Source: Nitrospirota bacterium
GTDB lineage: Bacteria > Nitrospirota > Thermodesulfovibrionia > Thermodesulfovibrionales > UBA6898
Reading direction: 5' to 3'
NCBI GenBank assembly: GCA_003252075.1
Contig: QKDO01000033.1
Location: forward strand, 1-36,287
Length of the DNA stretch: 36,287 nucleotides
In this document: one piece after another, positions 1 to 8,181 of the stretch
How positions within the stretch are numbered: position 1 is the first letter of the stretch
Layout: each line of letters begins with the position of its first letter
The notes under the pieces: model-generated
Told to the model about the DNA's origin: nothing
What the model saw: only the letters and a program-made list of their open reading frames with translations
The model's database searches: none
Translations under genes and position numbers: made by a program

Positions 1-81
1 GCCGAGGCGAAGAAGAGCGGCTGGACCGTGATCAGCATGAAGAAGGACTGGAAGATAATTTTTGCCTTTGAGAAGAAATGA
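1..81 (+). CDS. C-terminal fragment of an unidentified protein
   Basis: An open frame enters from the left edge and stops with TGA at 79-81, leaving the last 26 residues, which are Lys- and Trp-rich and end in FAFEKK. No family can be named from so little. It points the same way as the next gene but is 153 bases from it, so co-transcription is uncertain. The stretch 82-234 shows no further gene. Confidence 0.55.
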   Translation, partial: AEAKKSGWTVISMKKDWKIIFAFEKK

Positions 82-234
82 GTGAGGTACATGGGGAGCA
101 TTTTCCTGCGGCGTAACAGATTTTTGTTTTGAGGAAACCCTTGTTTTTGTGGCATCATGAGGAAGACGATAATCTGATTTATGCGTTCAACTCATTACTG
201 CAGTAACAATATTATTATCAGGGAGGGAAGAAGA

Positions 235-1056
235 ATGACTCGAGTGAAAAATCGGAGGACGCTGCTGATGACTGTCGTCATGTTTGCATTGCTGAACTTA
301 GTTGCAGTGACTGCATGGGCGGCTGAGCAAAGCTCTGAAGAACTTGCGAAGGCGGCACAGAACCCGATCGCAAACATGATCAGCTTGCCGTTCCAGAACA
401 ATACCAACTTCAATGTCGGGCCTGAAAACAAGACACAAAACATCCTGAACATCCAGCCGGTTATTCCGATCAAGCTTGGACCAAACTGGAACCTGATTAC
501 GCGCACGATCATGCCGCTGATTTCACAACCTGCCTTTGGTCCCGGGCAGGATACCCAATTCGGCCTCGGCGACACGCTGTTTTCCGCCTTTCTTTCTCCT
601 GCAAAGCCCGGGGAATTTATATGGGGTGTGGGACCGATCGTACAGTTGCCTACCCATACTGACGACAGGCTGGGCTCCACTGAGTGGGGGCTCGGCCCCA
701 CTGCAGTAGGCCTGCGCATAGACGGTCAATGGCTATATGGCGCATTGGTCAACAATGTATGGTCCCTGGGAGGGAACGATCAGAAGAAGTATAATAATTT
801 CCTGCTACAGCCGTTTGTTAACTACAACTTCGGGAAGACCGGAACATACCTTGTCAGCGCTCCGATTGCCACAGCCAACTGGCGAACAGGTGATTGGGTG
901 GTGCCGATTGGCGGCGGCATAGGACAAATATTCAAGATTTTCGGGAAGCAGCCGGTCAACGCTACAGTTCAGGCCTATTACAACGTCATCAATCCTGATG
1001 ACATAGGACCTGAATGGTCAACTCGCTTTCAGCTGCAGTTCCTGTTCCCGAAGTAA
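235..1056 (+). CDS. Outer-membrane beta-barrel protein, transporter-like
   Basis: 273 residues. I prefer the ATG at 235 over the in-frame ATG at 181 because GGGAGGGAAG lies just upstream and it places a basic n-region (MTRVKNRR), a hydrophobic core and an Ala-rich cleavage site (AWAA-EQ) at the front. The mature part has alternating polar/aromatic strands, repeated Gly and Trp, and ends FLFPK, all typical of a beta-barrel. The text resembles proteins often annotated as 'transporter' or (misleadingly) 'neuromedin U' in environmental Gram-negatives and is distantly like phenol-degradation MetA-type barrels; I assign that only by appearance. The substrate is unknown. The next gene also encodes an exported protein. 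Confidence 0.7.
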   Translation: MTRVKNRRTLLMTVVMFALLNLVAVTAWAAEQSSEELAKAAQNPIANMISLPFQNNTNFNVGPENKTQNILNIQPVIPIKLGPNWNLITRTIMPLISQPAFGPGQDTQFGLGDTLFSAFLSPAKPGEFIWGVGPIVQLPTHTDDRLGSTEWGLGPTAVGLRIDGQWLYGALVNNVWSLGGNDQKKYNNFLLQPFVNYNFGKTGTYLVSAPIATANWRTGDWVVPIGGGIGQIFKIFGKQPVNATVQAYYNVINPDDIGPEWSTRFQLQFLFPK

Positions 1057-1217
1057 GATAGCGGCACTGGTCTGAGAAATGAAACTCTTGGCAAGGAGTG
1101 AAGGGCGAAGAAAGAGGAGCGTGAATGATATGGGAAAGACCGGGAATAGACAATGGCGTGCGAAGAAACGAAATGAGTAAGGAAAAGAACCGTGTATTCC
1201 GGAATGGAGGGCGTTTG

Positions 1218-1631
1218 ATGGTAAAATCGATCACGCACATGGTGTTACTTGCCCTCTGTCTGTTCCTGCCGTTTCAGGCACTGGCCGAGAGCGGTAAAGG
1301 GCAGGAGCAGAAACAGGCGCACGCTGACTATGAGCGCCTTGCAGGGAAATGGGTGAGACCTGACGGAGGATATATTCTCGAACTAAAAGAGATCGGGAAG
1401 GACGGCCGGCTGAAAGCTTCATACTTTAATCCCAGACCGATCAATGTAGCGCAGGCCGAATGGCGCCGGATGGGCGACCGGGTTCAGGTCTTTGTCGAGC
1501 TTCGGGACCTGAACTATCCGGGTTCGACATACACACTCATTTATTCTCCGGAGAAGGACTTGCTGGAAGGGTATTACTACCAGGCTGTGCAGGGTCAGAC
1601 GTATACTATTCAGTTTATGAGGACTAAATGA
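1218..1631 (+). CDS. Small exported protein of unknown function
   Basis: 137 residues. The frame is open from 1125, but the ATG at 1218 follows GGAATGGAGGG and gives a clean signal peptide (MVKSITHMV, Leu-rich core, QALA-ES). The mature domain of about 115 residues has a GKWVRPDGGYILEL opening, then short alternating strands with YTLIYSPEKDLLEGYYY near the end. This looks like a small lipocalin-like or META-like beta-sandwich that reports or binds something in the periplasm, but that is only a fold guess. It runs tail-to-tail against the vapC gene at 1650, with only 18 bases between the stops and no obvious terminator. Confidence 0.65.
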   Translation: MVKSITHMVLLALCLFLPFQALAESGKGQEQKQAHADYERLAGKWVRPDGGYILELKEIGKDGRLKASYFNPRPINVAQAEWRRMGDRVQVFVELRDLNYPGSTYTLIYSPEKDLLEGYYYQAVQGQTYTIQFMRTK

Positions 1632-1649
1632 TACGTGAAGGGACGGTGT

Positions 1650-2084
1650 TCAGCCGACGAGGGGGTTTCGAACCTTCAGATCAGGAAAGCGGCCAAAGTC
1701 CCTGTCGGCTGTCCACAGCTCTGGTATGCCGTGATGCCTGCAAAGTGCTGCAATACGCGCATCATGCACCTGCGGACCGCACACCTTGCTGGCCAGAAGA
1801 AGAGGTCGCAGATGTTGCCAGTAGTCCTCTGATTCCGAAAGAAGCAGAAGACTTGGGGATTCCAGCCAGGCATCAATCTGTGCTACGGCTTTTTCCAGAG
1901 GCGTTGGCGGGTCGTAGATCTTTGGGTGCGTCACTATGGCAAGAAATTCATGGATGCACGGCCATGGTATTGCCCACGGCACCTGTCCTTCCGCCAGTTC
2001 GGCAATCCGGGCATAAGCGGCATCATGCCAAGGCGAATCTTCACGATGCGAATAGACAAGAAGGTTGCAGTCGACGGCGATCAT
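1650..2084 (-). CDS. vapC: VapC-type PIN-domain toxin ribonuclease (module 1)
   Basis: 144 residues, the usual size of a VapC toxin. The acidic metal-binding residues of the PIN fold are all visible: Asp5 in the opening VDCN (Cys replaces the common Thr/Ser), Glu46 in IHEFL, Asp108 in VHDARIA, and Asp127/Asp129 in TADRDF. VapC toxins are Mg2+-dependent RNases that cut tRNA or rRNA when their antitoxin is degraded; the target of this one is not predictable. Its ATG overlaps the stop of the antitoxin gene as ATGA (2081-2084), so the pair is translationally coupled. It is convergent with the exported-protein gene ending at 1631. Confidence 0.9.
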   Translation of the reverse strand: MIAVDCNLLVYSHREDSPWHDAAYARIAELAEGQVPWAIPWPCIHEFLAIVTHPKIYDPPTPLEKAVAQIDAWLESPSLLLLSESEDYWQHLRPLLLASKVCGPQVHDARIAALCRHHGIPELWTADRDFGRFPDLKVRNPLVG

Positions 2085-2326
2085 CCTCCGCGACCCTCAT
2101 AGCTAGTATCGCGAAGCTTGTCCCAGGAAGCGCCTTCAAAATCCGGCTGCAGCCCTCTGCCCTTGAACGTGGCCCTGCGAAGCTTGAAGCGTTCGCGCTG
2201 CCTGTGTTCAGAGATGACCCGCCTCAGACCCGCCTCGATAAGGGCCTTCATGGTAGTGTGCTCTTCCCTGGCCATCTTTTGCGCTTCTTTAAAAAGGCTA
2301 TCAGGTATCTGTACGGTTGTCTTCAT
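2081..2326 (-). CDS. vapB: VapB-type ribbon-helix-helix antitoxin (module 1)
   Basis: 81 residues. The N-terminal half (MKTTVQIPDSLFKEAQ, then a helix and ALIEAGLRRVI) reads as a ribbon-helix-helix DNA-binding domain. The C-terminal half (FKGRGLQPDFEG...WDKLRD) is a flexible, charged tail of the kind that wraps the PIN toxin. It precedes vapC with a 4-base overlap. No Shine-Dalgarno sequence precedes the ATG at 2326; the predicted transcript begins about one base upstream, so translation is probably leaderless. The protein is expected to repress its own promoter at ATATGG repeats that overlap the start codon. Confidence 0.85.
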   Translation of the reverse strand: MKTTVQIPDSLFKEAQKMAREEHTTMKALIEAGLRRVISEHRQRERFKLRRATFKGRGLQPDFEGASWDKLRDTSYEGRGG

Positions 2327-2363
2327 ATGGCTAACAATATCATGAGATATGGCAGAATGTCAA
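2325..2363 (-). promoter_or_regulatory. Promoter/operator of vapBC module 1, predicted leaderless
   Basis: Read on the minus strand, TTGACA (complement of 2358-2363) is followed after 18 bases by TATTGT (complement of 2334-2339), putting +1 near 2327, next to the vapB start codon at 2326. On the plus strand ATATGG occurs at 2325-2330 and again at 2347-2352, with ATATCATG at 2337-2344 between. The same elements at nearly the same spacing precede the second vapB (4489-4526), which supports a real operator. No footprint evidence exists; this is pattern reading. Confidence 0.6.
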
Positions 2364-2390
2364 AAATAATTGAAAAAGCCGGTGAGTTTC

Positions 2391-3692
2391 ATGATGGAGC
2401 AAGATAATTCTATGCAGGGTGCAACAAGAGGTGGTCAGGGCATCCATGTGGTGGCCAAGCCCATAGGGCCTGTCTGCAATCTGAACTGCGAATACTGTTT
2501 TTATCTCGAAAAACAGGCCCTCTTCGGTCCGGGCGAGCAGTACCGCATGTCCGATGAAGTCCTCTCGGCATTCATCACCAACTACATCACCTCCCAACCC
2601 ACCCCGGAAGTGGCCTTTGTCTGGCAGGGCGGTGAGCCGACACTCCTGGGAATAGATTTCTTCAGGAGGGTGGTCCAACTGGAGCTGCCCTTTACTCGCC
2701 TTAAAACGATCAGCAATTCCTTTCAGACAAATGGCACGCTGCTCACGGATGAGTGGTGCGCCTTTCTGAAGAAGCATAATTTCATGGTAGGCATAAGCCT
2801 CGACGGCCCAAGAGAGATCCATGACCGCTACCGCCGCGACCGGCAGGGTAAGGGGACCTTTGACCGTGCGATGCGGGGGCTGAGGCTCCTGCAGAAACAC
2901 AAGGTAGATTACAATGTGCTGGCCTGCGTTGCCCTTGAAACGGCCCGGCATCCGCTCGACGTATACCGCTTTTTCGGAAATGAGGGCGTCGAGTTCATCC
3001 AGTTTTCTCCGGTCGTGGAGCGCATGGCGGGTGCCTGCGGCGCGCGGACCGGCCTGCGCCTCGCCGGCCCTGCTTCGCTGGAGAGGGAAGAGGCGCAGAG
3101 CGAGGTCTTCCCCTGGTCAGTGCTCCCTGAGGAATATGGCGATTTCCTGATCGCCATCTACGAGGAATGGGTCCGCCATGACGTGGGCAAGGTCTTTGTC
3201 ATGAACTTTGAGTGGGCGCTCAATGCCTGGATCGGCAACCCCTCGCCGGTATGTATCCATGCCGAGCAATGCGGCAGATCTCTGGTGATTGAGCATAACG
3301 GTGATGTCTATGCCTGCGACCATTGCGTCTATCCCGAATACCGCCTCGGCAATGTTGTGAGTGACAGCCTGGCGGCTATGGCGGATCGGTCGCGGCAGTC
3401 GGGATTCGGCGTAACAAAAGAGACCGCCCTGCCACGCTGGTGCAGGGAATGCAAGGTCCTTGCGGCCTGCAGGGGAGGCTGCCCCAAACACCGTTTCGAG
3501 ATGAGCAATTACGGGGAGCCTGGCATGCAATATCTCTGTCCCGGGTACAGGAAGTTCTTTATGCATATCAGAAAATATTGTCACGCCATGACGCAATTGC
3601 TCGAAAACAATCTCCCGGTGTCATACGTGATGAAGGCGGCAAAAGGGCCGCTGGTCGTAAAGCTTGATGGAGTGAAAGAGGCAGACGAGTGA
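2391..3692 (+). CDS. Anaerobic sulfatase-maturating enzyme (radical SAM, SPASM)
   Basis: About 433 residues. The open frame reaches a TTG at 2370, but ATGs at 2391/2394 sit just behind GGTGAG and are better starts. The radical-SAM cluster motif CNLNCEYC (Cys29, 33, 36) binds the 4Fe-4S that cleaves S-adenosylmethionine. The C-terminal SPASM region has the expected auxiliary-cluster cysteines (ICIHAEQCG-like segment, YACDHC, WCREC, ACRGGCPKHRF, LCPGY). Such enzymes oxidise an active-site Cys or Ser of sulfatases to formylglycine without oxygen. No sulfatase lies in this window, so the substrate must be encoded elsewhere or be something else. The Asp of ACDH matches the proposed catalytic base of the family. 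The gene is divergent from vapBC module 1 and bracketed by module 2. Confidence 0.88.
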   Translation: MMEQDNSMQGATRGGQGIHVVAKPIGPVCNLNCEYCFYLEKQALFGPGEQYRMSDEVLSAFITNYITSQPTPEVAFVWQGGEPTLLGIDFFRRVVQLELPFTRLKTISNSFQTNGTLLTDEWCAFLKKHNFMVGISLDGPREIHDRYRRDRQGKGTFDRAMRGLRLLQKHKVDYNVLACVALETARHPLDVYRFFGNEGVEFIQFSPVVERMAGACGARTGLRLAGPASLEREEAQSEVFPWSVLPEEYGDFLIAIYEEWVRHDVGKVFVMNFEWALNAWIGNPSPVCIHAEQCGRSLVIEHNGDVYACDHCVYPEYRLGNVVSDSLAAMADRSRQSGFGVTKETALPRWCRECKVLAACRGGCPKHRFEMSNYGEPGMQYLCPGYRKFFMHIRKYCHAMTQLLENNLPVSYVMKAAKGPLVVKLDGVKEADE

Positions 3693-3825
3693 ACCTGTGA
3701 TCAGGAAAGCGGATCGCGGACATCGAGAAAAGCGAATTTCAGAAAAGTCTCGGTCATGGGCTTCAGCTCTTTGCAGTATCAGTGACGGTGAACCCTCTCT
3801 GCGCGATAATGATGTCCGGCAGCAG

Positions 3826-4263
3826 TCAGGGGTGGAGAGGGTCTATGACTTCGAGAAAAAGGAAGCGATGGAAATCAGTATCCCGTGTGCAGATGCTCTT
3901 GATTCCGTGCTCACGCATAAGGATGGCCGTGTGCGCGTCATGCAGGAGATTACCTGCAATATGAGGGACCTCTGCGATGACCTGCTCTGCGATCTCAGCG
4001 TGACGCTGACTAGGGATGAGGATGCCCAGTCCTGGCGAGGTGAGAAGAACGGTCACGAACTGCCACGCCTCAGATGCGCTCCATGGCCGACGCATGACCT
4101 TTTGATGAGTTGTTACGCGCAGGAACTCGTAAAGGATCGACCAGGTGGTAAACCACGCATCAGGGCGGGCGCGCCGGTATTCAAGCCAGGCCAGACAGGC
4201 AGCGTGAAAAGGCGAATCCTCGTCGGCAGCATACACCAGTACGTTGGTATCGACGACGACCAC
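3826..4263 (-). CDS. vapC: VapC-type PIN-domain toxin ribonuclease (module 2)
   Basis: 145 residues. PIN-fold acidic residues are Asp5 in VVVDTN, Glu46 in LYEFL, Asp109 in LLHDAHTA, and Asp128/Asp130 in TRDTDF, so the nuclease site is intact. The start is GTG at 4263, overlapping the antitoxin stop by one base (TAGTG), which implies coupled translation. It shares the general plan of module 1 (VDxNxLVY opening, EFL..T.H, HDA, RDxDF) but differs widely in between, so these are separate paralogues, not a recent duplication. The 133 bases between the sulfatase-maturase stop and this gene show no feature I recognise. Confidence 0.9.
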   Translation of the reverse strand: MVVVDTNVLVYAADEDSPFHAACLAWLEYRRARPDAWFTTWSILYEFLRVTTHQKVMRRPWSASEAWQFVTVLLTSPGLGILIPSQRHAEIAEQVIAEVPHIAGNLLHDAHTAILMREHGIKSICTRDTDFHRFLFLEVIDPLHP

Positions 4264-4490
4264 TACCGGCCTTCCATGGCCTGGTACAGTGCATCGCGAT
4301 CGGCGATATCGACAAGCGTGCCGCCGCTGTGAAACGTCGGCAAGGGAGGGATTTCTTCTTTTTTCTTCTGTGGCCGGAACAGCATCCGCAGCGCTGTCTC
4401 GACCAGCTCGGACATGGTGCGTCCCTGGCGGGCTGCTTCGCGTTTCAACTGGGCCATGACGGTATCATCGATATTAAGCGTAGTCTTCAT
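4263..4490 (-). CDS. vapB: VapB-type ribbon-helix-helix antitoxin (module 2)
   Basis: 75 residues from the ATG at 4490. An upstream in-frame ATG at 4526 exists, but it lies inside the promoter/operator, and the MKTT start matches module 1 (MKTTLNIDD here, MKTTVQIPD there). A ribbon-helix-helix domain (about residues 1-45, with MSELVETALRMLF) is followed by a Lys/Pro-rich linker and a toxin-binding tail (HSGGTLVDIADRDALYQAMEG). No Shine-Dalgarno sequence is present and the predicted +1 is about 4491, so the mRNA is probably leaderless. It would neutralise the adjacent PIN toxin and repress the shared promoter. Confidence 0.85.
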   Translation of the reverse strand: MKTTLNIDDTVMAQLKREAARQGRTMSELVETALRMLFRPQKKKEEIPPLPTFHSGGTLVDIADRDALYQAMEGR

Positions 4491-4526
4491 ATGGAATACC
4501 ATATCATGTATATGGTTGTATGTCAA
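4489..4526 (-). promoter_or_regulatory. Promoter/operator of vapBC module 2, predicted leaderless
   Basis: On the minus strand, TTGACA (complement of 4521-4526) and TATGGT (complement of 4498-4503) are 17 bases apart, giving +1 at about 4491, one base before the vapB ATG. Three half-sites overlap this promoter: ATATGG 4489-4494, CCATAT 4499-4504 and ATATGG 4510-4515. The first two form a perfect palindrome with a 4-base spacer and the last two an inverted repeat with a 5-base spacer. This is the arrangement expected for autorepression by a ribbon-helix-helix dimer. Confidence 0.65.
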
Positions 4527-4804
4527 TTATGAGTGAGAGGAAAGGGGTCAAAGGGTCAAGGAGCCAAGTAAAAGGATGAAAGACAGAAGCCAGAGAAATA
4601 GCGGGTCAGGCGGTTTTGAGTTCTCACTCGGACCCTTAAACCCTTTTCCCCGCGAAGTTCACGCGACCCCCTCGAATCATGGGATACGAAAATCCGTGAG
4701 CCCGATTTTTCCATAGAGATGTGAGATATGAGATAATGGACCGAGGTGATACATGACGTGCTGTCGGGGAGTTTTGTGATAGGCATGTGCTTTCTGAGGA
4801 ATAT

Positions 4805-7399
4805 ATGAAATCAATCGATAAGGCAGGCATATCAAAGCTAAACAGGAAGCGATTTCAGAAGCTTATCCGTAGGGATAGGGTTTTCTATTTGAGACCGCTG
4901 CTTGCGACCGCGTTAGGCGTGCTTCTCGTATTATGCTCTTCCTTCGGTCATACCGCAGAACAAAAGGCCGTTGCGCCTCAGAAGACCGGCGCGCCAGAAG
5001 CAACGCAAAAAGTTGCGACTACTCCTGCTCCATCTGGCCCGGCAGCAATCCCGGTGGCGGATGTCGCGACCAAGGCAACTGAGGTAGCCAATCAGCTCCA
5101 GACCATTACGCAGAAGCTGGCCCCCAGTCCTCAGATAGAGACGATCCGGCAGCTGCTTCCTGATGTCAGCCTTCAGATTGATGAAGACCTGGCTGTAACA
5201 ACGAAGGTCCTTGAGGGGCTGCCGGCTCTCCCGACACTCCAGGCGCAACAGCAACTGTGGCAGCAGATCCAGGCAAAGACGACGGGCTGGCTTGCGGAGC
5301 TGACAAAACAGTCAAATGCTCTGCAAGTGGTGCTTGACCACCTGTCCGGCCTGCAAGATATCTGGGTGATGACCCTCAAGGCTGCTCAGGATTCGAAGGC
5401 CCCGGGACCGACACTTCAGCAGGTCAATGAGACGCTTGCCGCAATTCGGGAGGCCCAGATACCCCTGAAAGCCCAGCTTACGTCTGTGCTCGATCTCCAG
5501 AGCAGCGTGTCAGACGAAGTGGCGAAATGCGGGACTGTGTTGGCAAAGATTGACCAGGTGCAGAAGAAGTCGATGAGCGAAATTTTGGTGCAGGACAGTC
5601 TGCCGATTGTGAATCCTGCGCTCTGGGCTGGCTCACTGAGCGGATTGCCGGAACGCATCAGAAGCGACGGCGCTGCATACGTGAAGACTGTCAACAAGTA
5701 CTTCCGGGATGCATCGGAAGGCATGCCGCTGCATGGCAAGTTTCTTGTGATACTGACACTCCTGTTTCTTGCGGCCCGGTACCAGGCCCGTAAGATGACA
5801 GCCGCTGGTACAACGTTTTCGTCTGCCATCAAAGTTCTTGATCACCCTATTAGCGCTGCCCTGACCGTAACACTGCTCTTGGTCACGTCGCCGTACTGGC
5901 CGCTGCCCTCGGTTTTACAAAGGACTTATCAGTTCCTTGCGTTTGAGCCGATGATAATCCTGATCCGGCCGAATATTCCAAGACGTCTGGTCCCCGGTCT
6001 CTATCTGCTTTGGCTTCTTGTCGGAATCGATGCAGTGCGGGAAGTTTTTTCAGGCGAGCTCCTGATCGGACAGATTTTACTGATGATCGAGTCCCTCGGA
6101 GGAATCGTGACGACTTTCTGGTTCCTTCGGAGTCTCCGGCCCGTCCTGGGAGAAACGTTTGGGTCCAGCCGTCTGCGCATTCATCAGTCAGGGTCTGTCC
6201 TCGTTCTGCTGATCCTGTTTTCCGGTCTTGCGGCGGCTGCTATGGGATATATGCGCCTTGCCCGCCTGATGACACCAGGGATCATTGCCGGCGGTATGCT
6301 GGCGGTGGCCCTATACGTATCTCTGCGCGTTTTCATTTCTATCGTTGATATCGCTTTCCATGTCTGGCCGCTCCGGACACTCAGGATGGTACAGAACAAT
6401 CGTGAACTGCTGGAAAGACGGCTCCATCTTTTGCTGGTCTGGGCTGCAATTGTGGCATGGACGGTACGCTTTCTGAGTTATACCGGCTTCTTGCAGCCGG
6501 TTCTGTCTTTCGGAATAACCGTTCTTCATGCAACATACGAACGCGGTGAATTCAGCATTTCGGTCGGCGGGGTCCTGGAATTTTTCATCACAATATGGGC
6601 GGCTTATTTGCTGTCGGCCCTTCTGCGCTTCGTGCTGCGGGAGGACGTATATCCCCGGATCAGGGTCGCGCCCGGCAAGTCCTACGCTGTTTCGAGCCTG
6701 CTGCATTACATTATCATTGCCCTCGGGTTCATAGCAGGTATAGCGGTATTAGGGATCAATCTTACGAAGCTGACTGTCCTGACCGGTGCCCTCGGCGTCG
6801 GCATCGGCTTCGGCCTCCAAAGTGTGGTGAACAACTTTGTCTCCGGTCTGATACTCCTTTTTGAGCGGCCGATACAGGTAGGCGACACGGTAGAGGTGGG
6901 CGACCTTCTGGGAAAGGTCCGAAGAATAGGAATCCGGGCAAGTACGGTGCACACAAGGCAGGGCGCCGATATTATCGTCCCCAATTCTCAGTTGATCACC
7001 GAGAAGGTGACCAACTGGACCCTTAGTGACATGTTGAGGCGCATCGACCTGCCGGTCGGCGTCAGTTACAGCTCCGTGCCGAAGGACGTGATAAAGGTGA
7101 TCGAGATGGTTGCAATCGATAACCCGCATATATTGGCCGATCCGCCGCCCCAGGTCCTCTTCACAGGGTATGGTGACAGCTCTATCAACTTTGAGCTGAG
7201 GGCGTGGACCGACCGGTTTGACGACTGGCCCCAGATTCGGAGCGAATTGGCCACGGCGGTCTTTGAGGCGGTGCGTGCTGCCGGCATGTCATTCCCCTTC
7301 CCGCAGCGCGAGGTTCGGATATTGGGAGATGCTGAAGGCCGGCCAGCCACGGCCCCGGTCGATCCGGAGGCGGATGGTCGTGATGAAGCAAAAAAATAG
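4805..7399 (+). CDS. Large MscS-family mechanosensitive channel
   Basis: 864 residues from the ATG at 4805, chosen because CTGAGGAA lies just upstream; an in-frame GTG at 4787 has no such site. There is a basic N-terminus, then a signal/anchor segment (RPLLATALGVLLVLCSS), and an extended Gln/Leu-rich periplasmic helical domain to about residue 310. Several membrane helices follow (about 315-620), and then the MscS core (about 627-840). The pore helix GALGVGIGFGLQSVVNNF, the FERPIQVGDTVEV beta-domain entry and VPNSQLITEKVTNWT are diagnostic. This is the domain plan of MscK/MscM/YnaI-type large channels that release solutes on hypo-osmotic shock. It is probably followed in the same transcript by the lipoprotein gene at 7549. 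Confidence 0.9.
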   Translation: MKSIDKAGISKLNRKRFQKLIRRDRVFYLRPLLATALGVLLVLCSSFGHTAEQKAVAPQKTGAPEATQKVATTPAPSGPAAIPVADVATKATEVANQLQTITQKLAPSPQIETIRQLLPDVSLQIDEDLAVTTKVLEGLPALPTLQAQQQLWQQIQAKTTGWLAELTKQSNALQVVLDHLSGLQDIWVMTLKAAQDSKAPGPTLQQVNETLAAIREAQIPLKAQLTSVLDLQSSVSDEVAKCGTVLAKIDQVQKKSMSEILVQDSLPIVNPALWAGSLSGLPERIRSDGAAYVKTVNKYFRDASEGMPLHGKFLVILTLLFLAARYQARKMTAAGTTFSSAIKVLDHPISAALTVTLLLVTSPYWPLPSVLQRTYQFLAFEPMIILIRPNIPRRLVPGLYLLWLLVGIDAVREVFSGELLIGQILLMIESLGGIVTTFWFLRSLRPVLGETFGSSRLRIHQSGSVLVLLILFSGLAAAAMGYMRLARLMTPGIIAGGMLAVALYVSLRVFISIVDIAFHVWPLRTLRMVQNNRELLERRLHLLLVWAAIVAWTVRFLSYTGFLQPVLSFGITVLHATYERGEFSISVGGVLEFFITIWAAYLLSALLRFVLREDVYPRIRVAPGKSYAVSSLLHYIIIALGFIAGIAVLGINLTKLTVLTGALGVGIGFGLQSVVNNFVSGLILLFERPIQVGDTVEVGDLLGKVRRIGIRASTVHTRQGADIIVPNSQLITEKVTNWTLSDMLRRIDLPVGVSYSSVPKDVIKVIEMVAIDNPHILADPPPQVLFTGYGDSSINFELRAWTDRFDDWPQIRSELATAVFEAVRAAGMSFPFPQREVRILGDAEGRPATAPVDPEADGRDEAKK

Positions 7400-7548
7400 A
7401 CAGTTGGCTCCGATACGGCCAATGCGTGCAGTTCTGGATATAACTGGGGCGGCAGCGGTATATATATGACGCTGTCCGCGATTGCTGACAGCGCGATAAC
7501 GGTGGCGCTCTTTGGGCGTCTGCATCAACACACTTAGAGGAGATGGAA

Positions 7549-7950
7549 ATGAAGAAACATGTGATGATTTACCTGCTGGGTGCATTGATGGTCGCGGCGA
7601 TGTTAAACGGCTGCGCGCCCACCGTAACGGTTCAGTCAAAACAATATCTTGGCGTTCCCCTCTATCCGCCGACCGATCCGATGAGCGTGGCAATTCTCCG
7701 TGAGCCGCCGGCTCAGCCGCATGAGAGGATAGGAGAGATAACCCTTGAACCGGATGACAACGCGCCTGTTTCGATGATCGAGCAGAAGCTGCAGCAGGCT
7801 GCGGCTCAGATGGGGGCTGATGCGGCGGTCATTGTTGCAGACAGGACCATGCGCATGGGTGCGATCATATCAGGACCATGGTATGGCCGGGAGATATCTC
7901 CTAACCTGCAGAGAGTTGTCATCGCAGTTGCCATAAAGTATACTCAGTAG
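7549..7950 (+). CDS. Small lipoprotein of unknown function
   Basis: 133 residues from the second of two nearby ATGs (7543 and 7549); the second has GAGGAG six bases upstream. MKKHVMIYLL is followed by a hydrophobic core and a lipobox LNGC with Cys22, so it is a lipoprotein. The mature part contains IGEITLEPDD and KLQQAAAQMGADAAVIVAD, a pattern seen in small YbjQ-like or DUF4156-like envelope proteins in which a helix and two strands form an oligomer-making unit. I do not name a family with confidence. It lies 149 bases behind the MscS gene; a weak hairpin (CGCTGTC...GACAGCG, about 7470-7493) lies between. Confidence 0.7.
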   Translation: MKKHVMIYLLGALMVAAMLNGCAPTVTVQSKQYLGVPLYPPTDPMSVAILREPPAQPHERIGEITLEPDDNAPVSMIEQKLQQAAAQMGADAAVIVADRTMRMGAIISGPWYGREISPNLQRVVIAVAIKYTQ

Positions 7951-8075
7951 CGGCTGAGAACCTGCGCAACAGAGCGTCGGGTGCGGAAAGTGCCGAAACA
8001 GTAGACAGAGCAGGTAGATATGATATGTGATAGATCTTTGATGTGTGATAATTAATGAGCTATTAGGAGGAAGGT

Positions 8076-8129
8076 ATGAGAACGATGGCTATCTCTATAG
8101 TCGTGCTGAGGATTATGAGCAAATATTGA
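8076..8129 (+). CDS. Possible 17-codon leader or relic ORF
   Basis: A strong ribosome site (TTAGGAGGAAGGT) sits directly before an ATG at 8076 that opens a 17-codon frame (MRTMAISIVVLRIMSKY) ending TGA at 8127. The next real gene begins at 8182 with its own ribosome site. It may be a leader peptide, a small membrane peptide or the decapitated start of a lost gene. The rest of 7951-8181 shows nothing else I recognise. Confidence 0.3.
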   Translation: MRTMAISIVVLRIMSKY

Positions 8130-8181
8130 TGAAGCCGGTAGGTCTGTATAAGATAAATTCTTTATCAAAGGAGAGAAAAGA

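Noticed and set aside
1628-2407. 259-codon open frame on the plus strand
   Set aside because: It lies antisense to vapB and vapC, its product has no domain logic, and the minus-strand genes have clear PIN and ribbon-helix-helix motifs.
2391-3692. Reading the radical-SAM gene as a peptide-modifying (RiPP) maturase with a nearby precursor
   Set aside because: The full set of SPASM cysteines and the ACDH and CPKHRF segments match anaerobic sulfatase-maturating enzymes, and no short precursor-like ORF is adjacent.
3697-4332. 211-codon open frame on the plus strand
   Set aside because: It is the antisense shadow of vapBC module 2; no ribosome site and no recognisable protein.
7470-7493. Hairpin CGCTGTC...GACAGCG between the MscS gene and the lipoprotein
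   Set aside because: Seven-base stem with a 10-base loop and no T-tract; too weak to call a terminator.
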